Of a stretch of DNA of 61,449 nucleotides, positions 37,714 to 46,213 are shown piece after piece (positions within the stretch are counted from its first letter, which is position 1; the number at the start of each line of letters is the position of its first letter). Both the position numbers and the translations under genes were made by a program. The DNA comes from Pseudomonadales bacterium (lineage in GTDB: Bacteria; Pseudomonadota; Gammaproteobacteria; Pseudomonadales; Azotimanducaceae). The notes beneath the pieces were generated by a model that made no database searches, was not told the origin of the DNA, and saw only the letters and a program-made list of their open reading frames with translations. Location of the stretch: contig JADHNJ010000011.1 of assembly GCA_016779565.1 (NCBI GenBank), positions 1 through 61,449 on the forward strand, in the 5' to 3' direction.

Positions 37714-38556
37714 CTAATTCTCAACGTCAAGAGCTTCAAAGTTTGGGGCACGTCTTTCGACAAAAGAGGCGACACCTTCTTTAAAGTCAGGTCGACCAAG
37801 GCTGTCATCCATCCATTTTGAAGATTCAATCATGGCGTCGCCCAGTTCGCGGTTTAAGTGCTTGTAAACTTGGCGTTTCATCATCATCAACGAGCTGGGA
37901 GCAGAAGTTTCTTGCAGGCTTTGTAGATAGGCCGCAGCGGTCTGAACGCTATCGCCGTTGTCACACAGTCTATTAGCCCAGCCCATCCGATAAGCCTCCT
38001 CGCCCTCAATTTTGCGAGAGCTCCAGAAGATATCCAACGCGTTGGCCGGGCCTACAAGCCTCGGTAGCATCCAACTGGTGCCGTGCTCTGCGATGAGTCC
38101 TCTAGGGCCAAAAGAGGACACGATTTTCGCGCTGCGCTCCATAAAGCGCATGTCGCAAAAGGTTGCAAAACTAAATCCTAAGCCAGCACATGGGCCGTTA
38201 ACGGCCGCAATCAGGGGCTTCCTGAGCCCCAAAAAATAGGTAGGAGAACCCAAATAGTTCGGATCATTGTCTGGATTTCCAGGGTCGGCTTGTAAATGAC
38301 TGAATCGCTCGGTTAGGGTTTTACCTGCATCACTCATAGCGCCGAGTGCGTTCATATCGACTCCCGCACAAAAACCTCGACCGGCGCCGGTTAGAATGGT
38401 CCCGATGACGGTGGTCATCTTTTCTGATTGCCCGAGCGCATGACGAATTTCCGCCTGGGTGAGATCGGTAAGGGCATTTAACTGTTCAGGGCGATCGATT
38501 GTGATGGTAGCAACCGCGCCCTCGACCTCGTAAATGATTTCTTGATATTTCTGCAT
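37714..38556 (-). CDS. Enoyl-CoA hydratase/isomerase family protein
   Basis: Crotonase-fold enzyme (280 aa), AGGAG before ATG. The oxyanion-hole motifs are GAGRGFCAGVDMNAL (about residues 58-72) and AVNGPCAGLGFSFATFCDMR (about 118-137). A Glu in RGLIAEHGTSWMLPRLVG occupies the region of the second catalytic Glu of hydratases. The substrate is an unsaturated acyl-CoA; hydration or isomerisation are both possible. It stands alone on the minus strand but fits the CoA-ester metabolism suggested by the ligase and acyl-CoA dehydrogenase genes of the window. Confidence 0.92.
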   Translation of the reverse strand: MQKYQEIIYEVEGAVATITIDRPEQLNALTDLTQAEIRHALGQSEKMTTVIGTILTGAGRGFCAGVDMNALGAMSDAGKTLTERFSHLQADPGNPDNDPNYLGSPTYFLGLRKPLIAAVNGPCAGLGFSFATFCDMRFMERSAKIVSSFGPRGLIAEHGTSWMLPRLVGPANALDIFWSSRKIEGEEAYRMGWANRLCDNGDSVQTAAAYLQSLQETSAPSSLMMMKRQVYKHLNRELGDAMIESSKWMDDSLGRPDFKEGVASFVERRAPNFEALDVEN

Positions 38557-38632
38557 GGATAGCTCCTACGTGGTGGTTAGACGGATACGACTGGGCGCTT
38601 GCGAAAGATAGGGTCTGAGCAAGTCGCTATCA

Positions 38633-39103
38633 TTACGAATCATGATTTTTATCCCTATCTGAATCTGAATCAGAGTCTGAATCTATATCTGAATTCGGAT
38701 CAGGACTAGGATTTTGCCGCTGGCGCCAGATTTTGTACTTCTCAATTTCGGTTTGTATTTGACTTAGGACAAAGGTAATCACAGTCACATCGTCAAGATA
38801 GCCGAGACCGAGTATAAAATCAGGAATGCTGTCTAAGGGCATCAAGAAATACAAAATAGCCGCTGTCACCATCACCGACGTCTTAAGGTCTATGCCTTTA
38901 TAGGTACCTCGGGCTACATCCTGGGCAAAATCAATTAAGACGATGAGATCGCTCTTAATGGTGTCTAATTCACGCCGTCTGGATCGGCCCGCTTTCCCTC
39001 GAGCCTCACTCAACTTTTTGATGAGCACTCTAGGTTGTCCAATAAGGCGTTCTGCTCGCGCTGACAACTTTTTAATGCGTAATTTGGCTTTCGGATTTGC
39101 CAT
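38633..39103 (-). CDS. YkvA/DUF1232 family membrane protein with Asp-Ser repeat tail
   Basis: A 156-aa protein with GGGAG before its ATG. A Lys/Arg-rich helical N terminus (about 50 residues) is followed by the DUF1232 core, including VMVTAAILYFLMPLDSIPDFILGLGYLDD, one hydrophobic segment with the signature PLDxIPDFxxxxGYLDD. The C terminus (about residues 133-156) is low complexity, with repeated Asp-Ser pairs, caused by a hexanucleotide repeat in the DNA. The function of the family is unknown. Confidence 0.85.
   Translation of the reverse strand: MANPKAKLRIKKLSARAERLIGQPRVLIKKLSEARGKAGRSRRRELDTIKSDLIVLIDFAQDVARGTYKGIDLKTSVMVTAAILYFLMPLDSIPDFILGLGYLDDVTVITFVLSQIQTEIEKYKIWRQRQNPSPDPNSDIDSDSDSDSDRDKNHDS
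38657..38704. repeat. Hexanucleotide repeat in the 3' end of the YkvA-like gene
   Basis: Eight in-register hexamers (ATCTGA x2, ATCAGA, GTCTGA, ATCTAT, ATCTGA, ATTCGG, ATCAGG on the plus strand) encode the Asp-Ser tail on the minus strand. In-frame expansion or contraction would change the tail length without frameshifting. Confidence 0.75.
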
Positions 39104-39442
39104 ATAACTCCCAATTATCGGTGCCGCTAGGCCGCGCTATAACCCTTTGTACTAACCTCAGCTTTTATCGGCTGGCTTATGTTGAAGTCTGCGCACCTCG
39201 GTAGCGGATTGATCGAATCAATGGCAGTTTGGTTTGCCCATTTGGCGCTCAGATTGCTCGTGCCTAAAACCCCAATGATCTAACAAACGTCGCTCTAACG
39301 TTACGCTGGTTTGATAACGAGTGAAAGGTTTAGCCGATCATATGAACCCTGCATGGCATTAGAAACTACCATGCGGCAAACGGCGGGCCTTTGGAAAGGA
39401 TGACACGCGAGGCATGACGGGAACGATTGGGTTCGTGATAGC
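39104..39442. other. Divergent intergenic region, nothing specific recognised
   Basis: About 340 bases between the YkvA-like gene and the ABC-F gene, which point away from each other. It should contain both promoters, but no good consensus pair, RNA gene or small ORF was recognised. Confidence 0.35.
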
Positions 39443-41365
39443 ATGCCGGGCATGAATGCAGCCATTACTTTGCAAAATATTTCGATTGCCTTTGGCCATG
39501 AACCTGTGCTGCGAGGTGCCAATATTGTCATAGAACGGGGGGCTCGATGTTGTATTACGGGTTATAACGGTAGTGGTAAGTCGACCTTGCTAGGTTTAAT
39601 CGCGGGGAGACTTAACCCCGATGAGGGCGTGGTCAAGGTTGCGGCAGGCTTGTCATTGGGGCTGTTGGATCAAAACGCAGTTTTCCCTGAGGAAGCAAGC
39701 GTATTTGATGTGGTGGCTGGCGGCTTGGGCGAGATTGGGCTCGTCCTAGGTGAATATTCGTCAGGTCTAGCCAAAGGTTTGAACGAGAAGGCGCTTTTGC
39801 CACTGCGGCAACGCTTAGATGATGCTGAGGCCTGGGAGCTAGAACCTAAAGTACGTGCTCTATTGCAACAGCTCATGCTGTCTCCAGATCAACGGATGGG
39901 CGGGCTTTCAGGAGGTTGGCTAAAACGCGTCGCGGTGGCCCGCAGTTTAGCCGCTGGTCCTGATATTTGGTTGCTAGATGAACCAACTAATCATTTAGAT
40001 ATTCCAACGATTGATTGGCTGACCGAGGCGATAACACGTTTTGCAGGAACGGTCGTTTTTATTTCCCATGACCGTAGACTGATGCAGCAGGTCGCCGATC
40101 AAGTAATCGACATAGACCGAGGGCAGGTTAAAGCTTTCCGATGTGGTTATGACGAATTTGTAGCGCGGCGAGAAGCTGATCAAAAAAATCAACTCGAAGC
40201 CGAAAAACAATTCGATGCAAAACTTGCCGAAGAAGAAATATGGATTCGTCAAGGTATAAAAGCTCGGCGAACCAGAAATGAGGGCCGGGTTAGGGCCCTT
40301 GAAGCATTGCGAAAAACTCGAGCCGAGCGGTTGACGAGGGGTAGCCTGACGCTAGAAGTTGATGCCGGTCATCGCTCGGGTAAAGTCGTTTGTGAGTTCA
40401 CCGATGTTGACTTCGGCCATAACCACGAACGGTTGGTCCAGGGTTTTTCTTGGGTCGTGCAGCGGGGTGACCGAATAGGATTGGTTGGTCCAAACGGTGT
40501 CGGTAAATCAACGTTGATTAAGCTGATGCTGGGTCAGCTAACGCCGGATCGTGGTTCGATTAAGCAGGGGACAAAGCTTGATGTGGCCTACTTTGATCAG
40601 GGTCGAGCGGTACTTCAGCCAGAGATGAGCGTTGTTGAGTATATTGGTAAAGGTCGAGATTTTATTGAGATCAATGGTCGGTCGGTGCATGTGGTCTCTT
40701 ACCTCAAGCGATTCATGTTTGACTCGGTAGAATCGCGAGGAAAAATTAAAACGCTTTCTGGGGGCCAGCAAAATCGATTGCTGCTGGCAAAGCTGTTTAC
40801 CCAGCCAGCGAATTTTCTGGTGCTTGATGAACCAACCAATGACCTCGATGTAGAAACACTTGAGTTGCTCGAAGAGTTGTTAATGGAGTACGAAGGAACG
40901 GTTATGCTGGTGAGTCATGACAGAGCGTTTCTCGATCAAGTCGTCACGTCGCTGCTGGTTTTCAAGGGCGAGGGTAAGATCGAGGAGCATGTTGGTGGCT
41001 TCTCGGATTGGATCGATAGAGGGGGCGCTTTGTTGCCGAATCAGCATGCTGTATCAGATATAAAAACCGAGCAAGCTGCTGCACCATCCGATAATGCTCA
41101 GGGTGAGCAGGGACGACGCGAGCTTCGAGCCGAGCAACGACGGCTGAAACGAGAAGTCGCTCGCCTCGAAAAAGCGCTCGAGGCGTCTGAAGCGGAGCTG
41201 AGGGCCCGTATGACAGCGCTCTCTGACCCCAATTTCTTTCAACAATCCGAAGCAGATCAAAAGTTAAGCTATGAGCGGGTGGCTGATTTGGAAAAAGCTG
41301 TCAGCACTTTGTTCGATCAATGGGCAGAGGCTGAGGCTGCCGCTGATGCGATCAAGATCGGCTAA
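39443..41365 (+). CDS. uup: ABC-F family ATPase, Uup-like
   Basis: Cytosolic ribosome- or DNA-associated ABC-F protein (640 aa; E. coli Uup about 635), not a transporter. Two ABC domains: Walker A GYNGSGKST (about residue 37) and GPNGVGKST (about 350), signatures LSGGWLKR and LSGGQQNR, and Walker B LLDEPTNHLD and LVLDEPTNDLD. The inter-domain linker is charged (RREADQKNQLEAEKQFDAK, then KARRTRNEGRVRALEALRK). The C-terminal coiled coil (about 560-635, REL...KREVARLEKALEASEAEL) is the Uup type. An alternative ATG lies 9 bases downstream (MNAAITLQNIS), and I cannot choose firmly. It overlaps convergently with the DoxX gene. Confidence 0.92.
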   Translation: MPGMNAAITLQNISIAFGHEPVLRGANIVIERGARCCITGYNGSGKSTLLGLIAGRLNPDEGVVKVAAGLSLGLLDQNAVFPEEASVFDVVAGGLGEIGLVLGEYSSGLAKGLNEKALLPLRQRLDDAEAWELEPKVRALLQQLMLSPDQRMGGLSGGWLKRVAVARSLAAGPDIWLLDEPTNHLDIPTIDWLTEAITRFAGTVVFISHDRRLMQQVADQVIDIDRGQVKAFRCGYDEFVARREADQKNQLEAEKQFDAKLAEEEIWIRQGIKARRTRNEGRVRALEALRKTRAERLTRGSLTLEVDAGHRSGKVVCEFTDVDFGHNHERLVQGFSWVVQRGDRIGLVGPNGVGKSTLIKLMLGQLTPDRGSIKQGTKLDVAYFDQGRAVLQPEMSVVEYIGKGRDFIEINGRSVHVVSYLKRFMFDSVESRGKIKTLSGGQQNRLLLAKLFTQPANFLVLDEPTNDLDVETLELLEELLMEYEGTVMLVSHDRAFLDQVVTSLLVFKGEGKIEEHVGGFSDWIDRGGALLPNQHAVSDIKTEQAAAPSDNAQGEQGRRELRAEQRRLKREVARLEKALEASEAELRARMTALSDPNFFQQSEADQKLSYERVADLEKAVSTLFDQWAEAEAAADAIKIG

Positions 41366-41750
41366 GTCGCCATTGATTAACAGCATCCGTGCTAGCTAAG
41401 ACAAGAAGGCCCGCGAAGATCGCTAGGTTTTTCACAAAATTTTGCGTCTCGTGGCCAGCATCTACCCCTGGATAACTGTTCCAGAAGTCGTGCATCCCGA
41501 CATTGATTAAAATGGTCAAGCCTGCAAGCACGAGTGCGACAAGTTTTATTCGAATACCGGCAATGAGGAGTAACCCGCCACCGACTTGTAAAATAATGGT
41601 CACCGGCAGCAAAAGCCAAACCATCGGTACCTCGTGCAGCGTCATGTAATTCGCTGTATCGGTATAACCCGGGATCTTCGTGAGGCCCGGAATCAGAAAG
41701 TAAAGGCCTAATAAGCATCTGCCCAGAGTGAGGCTGAGTCGTTCGATCAT
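41352..41750 (-). CDS. DoxX family membrane protein
   Basis: Small four-helix inner-membrane protein (132 aa from the ATG at 41750, with GGAG 9 bases upstream; a TTG five codons earlier is in frame). Hydrophobic segments are RCLLGLYFLIPGLTKI, VWLLLPVTIILQVGGGLLLI, LVALVLAGLTILINVGMHDF and FVKNLAIFAGLLVLAS. The motif GLYFLIPGLTK and HDFWNSYP are typical of DoxX. Proposed roles in the family include quinone or thiol redox reactions; none is specific here. Its 3' end overlaps the uup 3' end by 14 bases. Confidence 0.87.
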   Translation of the reverse strand: MIERLSLTLGRCLLGLYFLIPGLTKIPGYTDTANYMTLHEVPMVWLLLPVTIILQVGGGLLLIAGIRIKLVALVLAGLTILINVGMHDFWNSYPGVDAGHETQNFVKNLAIFAGLLVLASTDAVNQWRLSRS

Positions 41751-41834
41751 GGGTAAGCGCTCCAAAAAGACAACTTCATATTAACGGGGTATTGGATTTA
41801 GAACCACAGGATCCATAGCTCTAATATCAGGGCG

Positions 41835-42884
41835 TCACAGCGCCGCTCGCCAGGGCGACAAATCCCAGCTGGGCCAGCGCGCTTGAGTCAAGGCCAGAGT
41901 TCTCTCGGTCCAATAGGCTGAGCCCGGCTCTGGGATTCCTAGGCATGCGAGTTGAGTGGGACTGGCGGCGCTGAAAATTTTTTCCCAGGGCCTCTCTGGC
42001 CGGGATTGCCAAGTATGAAAACCAATCAAGTCGTTGCCGGCGGCTTTGTAACCGACAGTCATAGTAAATCGGCGACCGGCAGTCCGCGTGAGATTGGTCC
42101 CTCTGTGAAAGGTATCGATGCTGTGAGCGACCAGCGTGCCCGCCGGGCCAGCCGCCGATTGCTCAACGGCCTTGAGAGCGGTCTGATCTGCTTCGCTCGC
42201 CGTCACAGCGCCTTTCGATAAGATTTGGTCGCTGTGAGGCTTGGTCACGTAATGCAGGGCGCCGAGATCATCGGTGACGTCGCTAATGTAGACAATGAAG
42301 TCAACGGATCGCTGCTCGGGGCAATCAGCTGGCACGGTTAATGTATGGTTGCCGAAGTCGCAATGATGGGCCTGGTCGTAATCGGCTTCTCCCGTAAATT
42401 TAGCCCAGGTATGAGACTGATAAAGATGTACTGAGTCGACGCCCAATAGGGCGCTGGCGAACTCAATCAGAGCCGGATGCAACGACAGCAAATTCATCTC
42501 GGTGCTGGCGTCGTAGGGAAGTGAGTCGATGTTTTGGAATTGCTTATGGTGAATTTTGCCAACTGATCCGAGGGGTTTTTTGTCGAGTTCGTAGGCAGCC
42601 TCTGGATCCGGTGCGAGATGACCGTAAAGGTTTTCGAAATCTTTAAAAATCGGCTCAAGTTCTGCGGCAGAAAAAAACTTTGGGATAATCGTAAAACCTT
42701 CTTGCCGCCACTGTTGAATATGATCTGTCCGATGTCTTGATTGCATGGCTTGCTCTGACAAAAGTTGCAGTAGCGATTCTAGCGTCGGCTCGGACTCGTC
42801 GTCTACCGCTTCAGCGCCAATGACCCATAGACGTAGTTGAAATGTTGCAAAGCATGAATAGTCCATGTTTTTTAAGTGGTGCAT
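41835..42884 (-). CDS. Phytanoyl-CoA dioxygenase (PhyH) family protein
   Basis: Non-heme Fe(II)/2-oxoglutarate-type oxygenase (349 aa). The double-stranded beta-helix ligands are His and Asp in AHHCDFGNHTL (about residues 177-187) and the distal His in SIDTFHRGTNLTR, with 2-oxoglutarate-binding Arg in RRFTMTVGY. WRQEGFTIIPKFFSAAELE is the usual PhyH beginning, so the first 50 residues are an extension or the real start is internal (for example the Met before QSRHRTD). It probably hydroxylates a small hydrophobic or acyl substrate. It is divergent to the GPH transporter gene, so a shared regulatory region is possible. Confidence 0.85.
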   Translation of the reverse strand: MHHLKNMDYSCFATFQLRLWVIGAEAVDDESEPTLESLLQLLSEQAMQSRHRTDHIQQWRQEGFTIIPKFFSAAELEPIFKDFENLYGHLAPDPEAAYELDKKPLGSVGKIHHKQFQNIDSLPYDASTEMNLLSLHPALIEFASALLGVDSVHLYQSHTWAKFTGEADYDQAHHCDFGNHTLTVPADCPEQRSVDFIVYISDVTDDLGALHYVTKPHSDQILSKGAVTASEADQTALKAVEQSAAGPAGTLVAHSIDTFHRGTNLTRTAGRRFTMTVGYKAAGNDLIGFHTWQSRPERPWEKIFSAASPTQLACLGIPEPGSAYWTERTLALTQARWPSWDLSPWRAAL

Positions 42885-43058
42885 GGGTTGGCAGGACTCC
42901 CTAAATCACATTCAATGGTTGCACCAGCAGTACAGGATGCGGTTATATGCGTGCAAGGGTCGCGCTCCTCAGCCAGTGAATGCTGGGCGTAGGATGGCGA
43001 AAGAGCGGGGGGAGACGCCAGGCTCAAGGAGCTTGATAGCTGTTAGCAAAGAGGTTTT

Positions 43059-44498
43059 ATGTCTACACAGATTTTAGAAAAAAATCCGACCTTTTGGTTC
43101 TATGGATCGGCTTCAATCGCCTACGGGATCAAAAACAATGCCTTTAGCTATCTGCTGCTCATTTATGCAAACCAAGTGCTTGGCTTGCCTGGATATCTCG
43201 CTTCACTGGCTCTAGCCATTGCAATGCTTTGGGATGCGGTATCGGATCTGTTGCTTGGACATTGGTCTGATAAAACCACTAGTCGGCTTGGTCGCCGTCA
43301 TCCTTTCATGTACTCAGCTTTTTTCCTCTTGCCGGTGACGTTTTACGCGTTGTTTAACCCGGTTGTCGCGTTAGATGACAGCAATACGTTCTGGTACGTC
43401 CTGACCATGGCGTTACTCATTCGAACAGGTACAACGTTATTTGAAGTGCCATCGACAGCGCTTTTGCCCGATCTGGAAACGGACTATGACCGACGAAATA
43501 AGTGGTTGGCGCTTAGGCATTTCTTTGGATGGACTGGTGGCAACGGTATCCATATGATTAATTTTATGTTCTGGGTTGGCGCTTACGGCGTCGCCTCCCA
43601 GGCTGGATACAGCATCTATGGTATCGTCGGTGCATTGGTGATCGCTGCGGCGATTATGGTCTCCTCGCTAGGCACTCAGCGGGTGGCGGCATCCCTGCCA
43701 AAACCGGTGGAACCGTTTCGATTTCTTGCGATCAAGCGAGAGATCCAGCAGATATTTCAATCCGTCAAAAATAAAAACTTCGCGGCTTTGTTTTTCTATG
43801 GTTTAACGGTCGGGATCGCCGGCGGTTTGGGTACAGCACTTTATTTGTATAACACGACCTATTTTTTTGGTTTTTCAGGTGCCCAGATCAGCGTGACAGC
43901 GATTGGTGTTTTAGCCTCGCCGGTGATTGCCTATTGGGCGGCGCCTTATCTGGGTGGCGTCTTCGGTAAAAAGGGCGCCGCAATCATCGCGATCTTAGTG
44001 AATATTGCCCTTTACCCAATACCCTACATTCTGCTGTTGACTGGCTGGTGGCCGGAATTGGGGTCTTGGTTGTCGCTCTATATTTATAGCGGCTTTATCG
44101 TCATGGAAGTGATCTGTGGGATTATTGGGGGGGTTTTATTAGACTCCATGATGGCTGATGTGGTGGAAGACAGTGAGCTAAAGACCCAGCGTCGATCAGA
44201 AGGTCTGTTTTATGCCGCAAGAGGGTTTGCTGCTAAAGCAATTTCTGCAGGTGGTATTGTCGGTGCAGGGTCTATCGTGTCTTTGGTGGGGCTAGATGGT
44301 GTTACCTCTGTCGAGGCTGTGACTTATGAGATTCGCCTCGACTTGGCGACTTTATTTTTGCCGATTTACTGTGGGTTGTATCTCGTCGGCCTAGCAATAG
44401 TGTCGCGCTACCGGATTACGCGCGATGATCATAATGCGCACCTTCAGGCACTGGGTGCCCGACGCAGTGCCGACGCTTCGGCATCAAGCGCCGGTTAA
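43059..44498 (+). CDS. GPH-type MFS transporter (MelB-like family)
   Basis: Polytopic inner-membrane symporter of the glycoside-pentoside-hexuronide:cation group (MFS_2, 479 aa, 12 predicted helices), GAGG before ATG. LWDAVSDLLLGHWSDKTTSRLGRRHPFM contains the conserved Asp-rich helix and loop 2-3 motif with (D)xxxGxxSDxTxxRxGRR. FEVPSTALLPDLETDYDRRNKWLALR is typical of the central loop. Family members use Na+ or H+ and carry sugars or other small polar compounds. Many marine-bacterial homologues are of unknown substrate. It is followed by the tandem 150-bp repeat. Confidence 0.88.
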   Translation: MSTQILEKNPTFWFYGSASIAYGIKNNAFSYLLLIYANQVLGLPGYLASLALAIAMLWDAVSDLLLGHWSDKTTSRLGRRHPFMYSAFFLLPVTFYALFNPVVALDDSNTFWYVLTMALLIRTGTTLFEVPSTALLPDLETDYDRRNKWLALRHFFGWTGGNGIHMINFMFWVGAYGVASQAGYSIYGIVGALVIAAAIMVSSLGTQRVAASLPKPVEPFRFLAIKREIQQIFQSVKNKNFAALFFYGLTVGIAGGLGTALYLYNTTYFFGFSGAQISVTAIGVLASPVIAYWAAPYLGGVFGKKGAAIIAILVNIALYPIPYILLLTGWWPELGSWLSLYIYSGFIVMEVICGIIGGVLLDSMMADVVEDSELKTQRRSEGLFYAARGFAAKAISAGGIVGAGSIVSLVGLDGVTSVEAVTYEIRLDLATLFLPIYCGLYLVGLAIVSRYRITRDDHNAHLQALGARRSADASASSAG

Positions 44499-44642
44499 GA
44501 GGTCGACTGACTCAGATTGATCTTAATGGGTTGCTAGGAACCCAGAAGATTACGAAAGGCACTTACGAAAGGTATTTAGGAAGGACATTCATGAAGGGCC
44601 TTAGGGCTTGCTTTGAGACTATGTCGAAGACTGCGAGCCTCT
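44497..44642. repeat. Imperfect tandem direct repeat, copy 1
   Basis: First of two adjacent copies of about 150 bases. Both begin AAGA..TCGACTGxCTCAGATTGA, continue TCTTAATGGGTTGCTA, GAAGATTACGAAAGGCA and end with GACTATGT...CTGCGAGCCTC. It starts in the last bases of the transporter gene, so the unit includes its stop region. Confidence 0.8.
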
Positions 44643-44802
44643 AAGAATTCGACTGGCTCAGATTGATCTTAATGGGTTGCTACAAACACTGAAGATTACG
44701 AAAGGCATTTATGAAAAGACATTTATGAAAGGCATTTATGAAAGGCATTTAGAAGGGCATTAGAGCTTGCAGCGAGACTATGTTGGAGGCTGCGAGCCTC
44801 GA
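44643..44802. repeat. Imperfect tandem direct repeat, copy 2, with internal 13-bp subrepeats
   Basis: Second copy of the 150-base unit, 13 bases longer. Inside it four near-identical 13-mers (GAAAGGCATTTAT, GAAAAGACATTTAT, GAAAGGCATTTAT, GAAAGGCATTTAG) lie in a row, where copy 1 has a more diverged version. No protein-like ORF spans either copy. The end CTGCGAGCCTCGAGG can pair locally with GGAGGCTGCGAG. The role is unknown: duplicated terminator or regulatory region, or a remnant. Confidence 0.8.
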
Positions 44803-44858
44803 GGACGACGCTGCCAATGCAAGGTGACCCATATTGAATACAGCAAGAGCGAGAACGG

Positions 44859-46061
44859 ATGATATTGCAAGACATTGATGCAGCGATGCAGCGATATATT
44901 GATGAGTCGATTCTTCCAGGGATCAGTTTTATGGTGCTAAAGGGCACGGATGTCCTTTATGAGCGTCACCTAGGATTCGCTGATATCGAATCAAAAAAAC
45001 CTTTAACTGCGGATGCTATTTTTCGCATTGCCTCGAATACAAAAATCATTACCTCAGTGGTACTGATGATGTTGTACGAGGACGGCTCCTTCGAACTTGA
45101 TGATTCAATTGAGAATTATCTTCCCGAAATGGGCAACATGATGGTGCTCAAGCCAAATGCTGTTTCCATCGAGGATGTTGAGCCTGCAGTCTCATCTATA
45201 ACCATCCGGCAATTGCTCAGCCATAGTGCTGGATTGTCATACGGCTTTGTCGAGCCCGAATCCATTATCGATCAAGCGTACAATGCGGCTGGCTTAGGTG
45301 GCCTTTCGCGAGCCGACCTTGTTCTGTCTGAATATGTAAAGCGTGTTGCCGAGCTACCCTTGGCATTCCAACCAGGAACTAACTGGCGATATAGTGTTGC
45401 CACGGATATTTGCGGCAGATTGATTGAAGTGCTGACCGGTCAGACTTTAGATCAAGTCGTATCCGAACGACTGCTTGATCCTTTAGGTATGACTGACTCA
45501 GGTTTTTATGTACCAGCAGAAAAAATCGACCGATTGAGTACGCTTTACCTACCGCTCGAGCCTTTTCAGCCGATGTCAGGCGGTTTGCAGGCTATGCCTT
45601 CCGGCAATGATTTTTCTGGATCAACCCGCCCCAAAATGTTGAGCGGTGGCGGCGGTATGGTGTCCACCTTGCACGACTACGCCAAATTTATTCAGATGAT
45701 TGTGAATGATGGTCAGTGGCAGGGGCAATCGTATCTTAAGCCAGAGACCTTAAAGCTGATGCGGAATAATCAGTTGGGGGAGGGTATTGCTGTGAACTTC
45801 CCGTTTTGGGCCATGCCAGGCACAGTATTTGGTTTGGGGTTCGCCCTAAAGCAGGTGCCCGATGCTGAGGAGTCTGAGCTTGCCGTCGGCGAATACCATT
45901 GGGGCGGTCTGTTTGGTACTCATAGCTGGATGGCGCCATCGGCAGGGGTCGCGGCATTGTGCTTTACCCAACGATTGCCTGGGTTTTGGCATCCCTTTAG
46001 CCATGAATTTAAACAGTTGGTTTACCAGGCAGCAGAATCTGGTTTTAAGGTACAGAACTAG
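44859..46061 (+). CDS. Serine beta-lactamase-fold hydrolase (class C / esterase EstB-like)
   Basis: Penicillin-binding-like serine hydrolase (400 aa) without an obvious signal peptide, hence probably cytoplasmic. The catalytic SxxK is SNTK in RIASNTKIITSVV (about residue 59), the second motif Tyr is in NWRYSVATDICGRL (about 180) and the third motif corresponds to HWGG in EYHWGGLFGTHSWM. The family includes esterases, D-aminopeptidases and lactamases. Cytosolic location and neighbourhood with a carboxylesterase favour an esterase role. Its promoter region would be in the tandem-repeat interval upstream. Confidence 0.88.
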   Translation: MILQDIDAAMQRYIDESILPGISFMVLKGTDVLYERHLGFADIESKKPLTADAIFRIASNTKIITSVVLMMLYEDGSFELDDSIENYLPEMGNMMVLKPNAVSIEDVEPAVSSITIRQLLSHSAGLSYGFVEPESIIDQAYNAAGLGGLSRADLVLSEYVKRVAELPLAFQPGTNWRYSVATDICGRLIEVLTGQTLDQVVSERLLDPLGMTDSGFYVPAEKIDRLSTLYLPLEPFQPMSGGLQAMPSGNDFSGSTRPKMLSGGGGMVSTLHDYAKFIQMIVNDGQWQGQSYLKPETLKLMRNNQLGEGIAVNFPFWAMPGTVFGLGFALKQVPDAEESELAVGEYHWGGLFGTHSWMAPSAGVAALCFTQRLPGFWHPFSHEFKQLVYQAAESGFKVQN

Positions 46062-46213
46062 GCGTGCGGCGACTTCGGCACCGTAGTGGACATTCGATTG
46101 AGGATGGGCGCTGCAATTAATCTCTTGTTGGGATCCTGAGATTGCCGCCATAGATGCCCAATGATGAATGTTGACGCTTAAATTCAAGCCTTGAACTGGC
46201 AAAAGGGGCTAGT

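Noticed and set aside
44723-44947. 74-codon minus-strand frame across repeat copy 2 and the serine hydrolase start
   Set aside because: Crosses two unrelated regions, is Ser/Cys-rich, and is explained by the tandem repeat plus antisense sequence.
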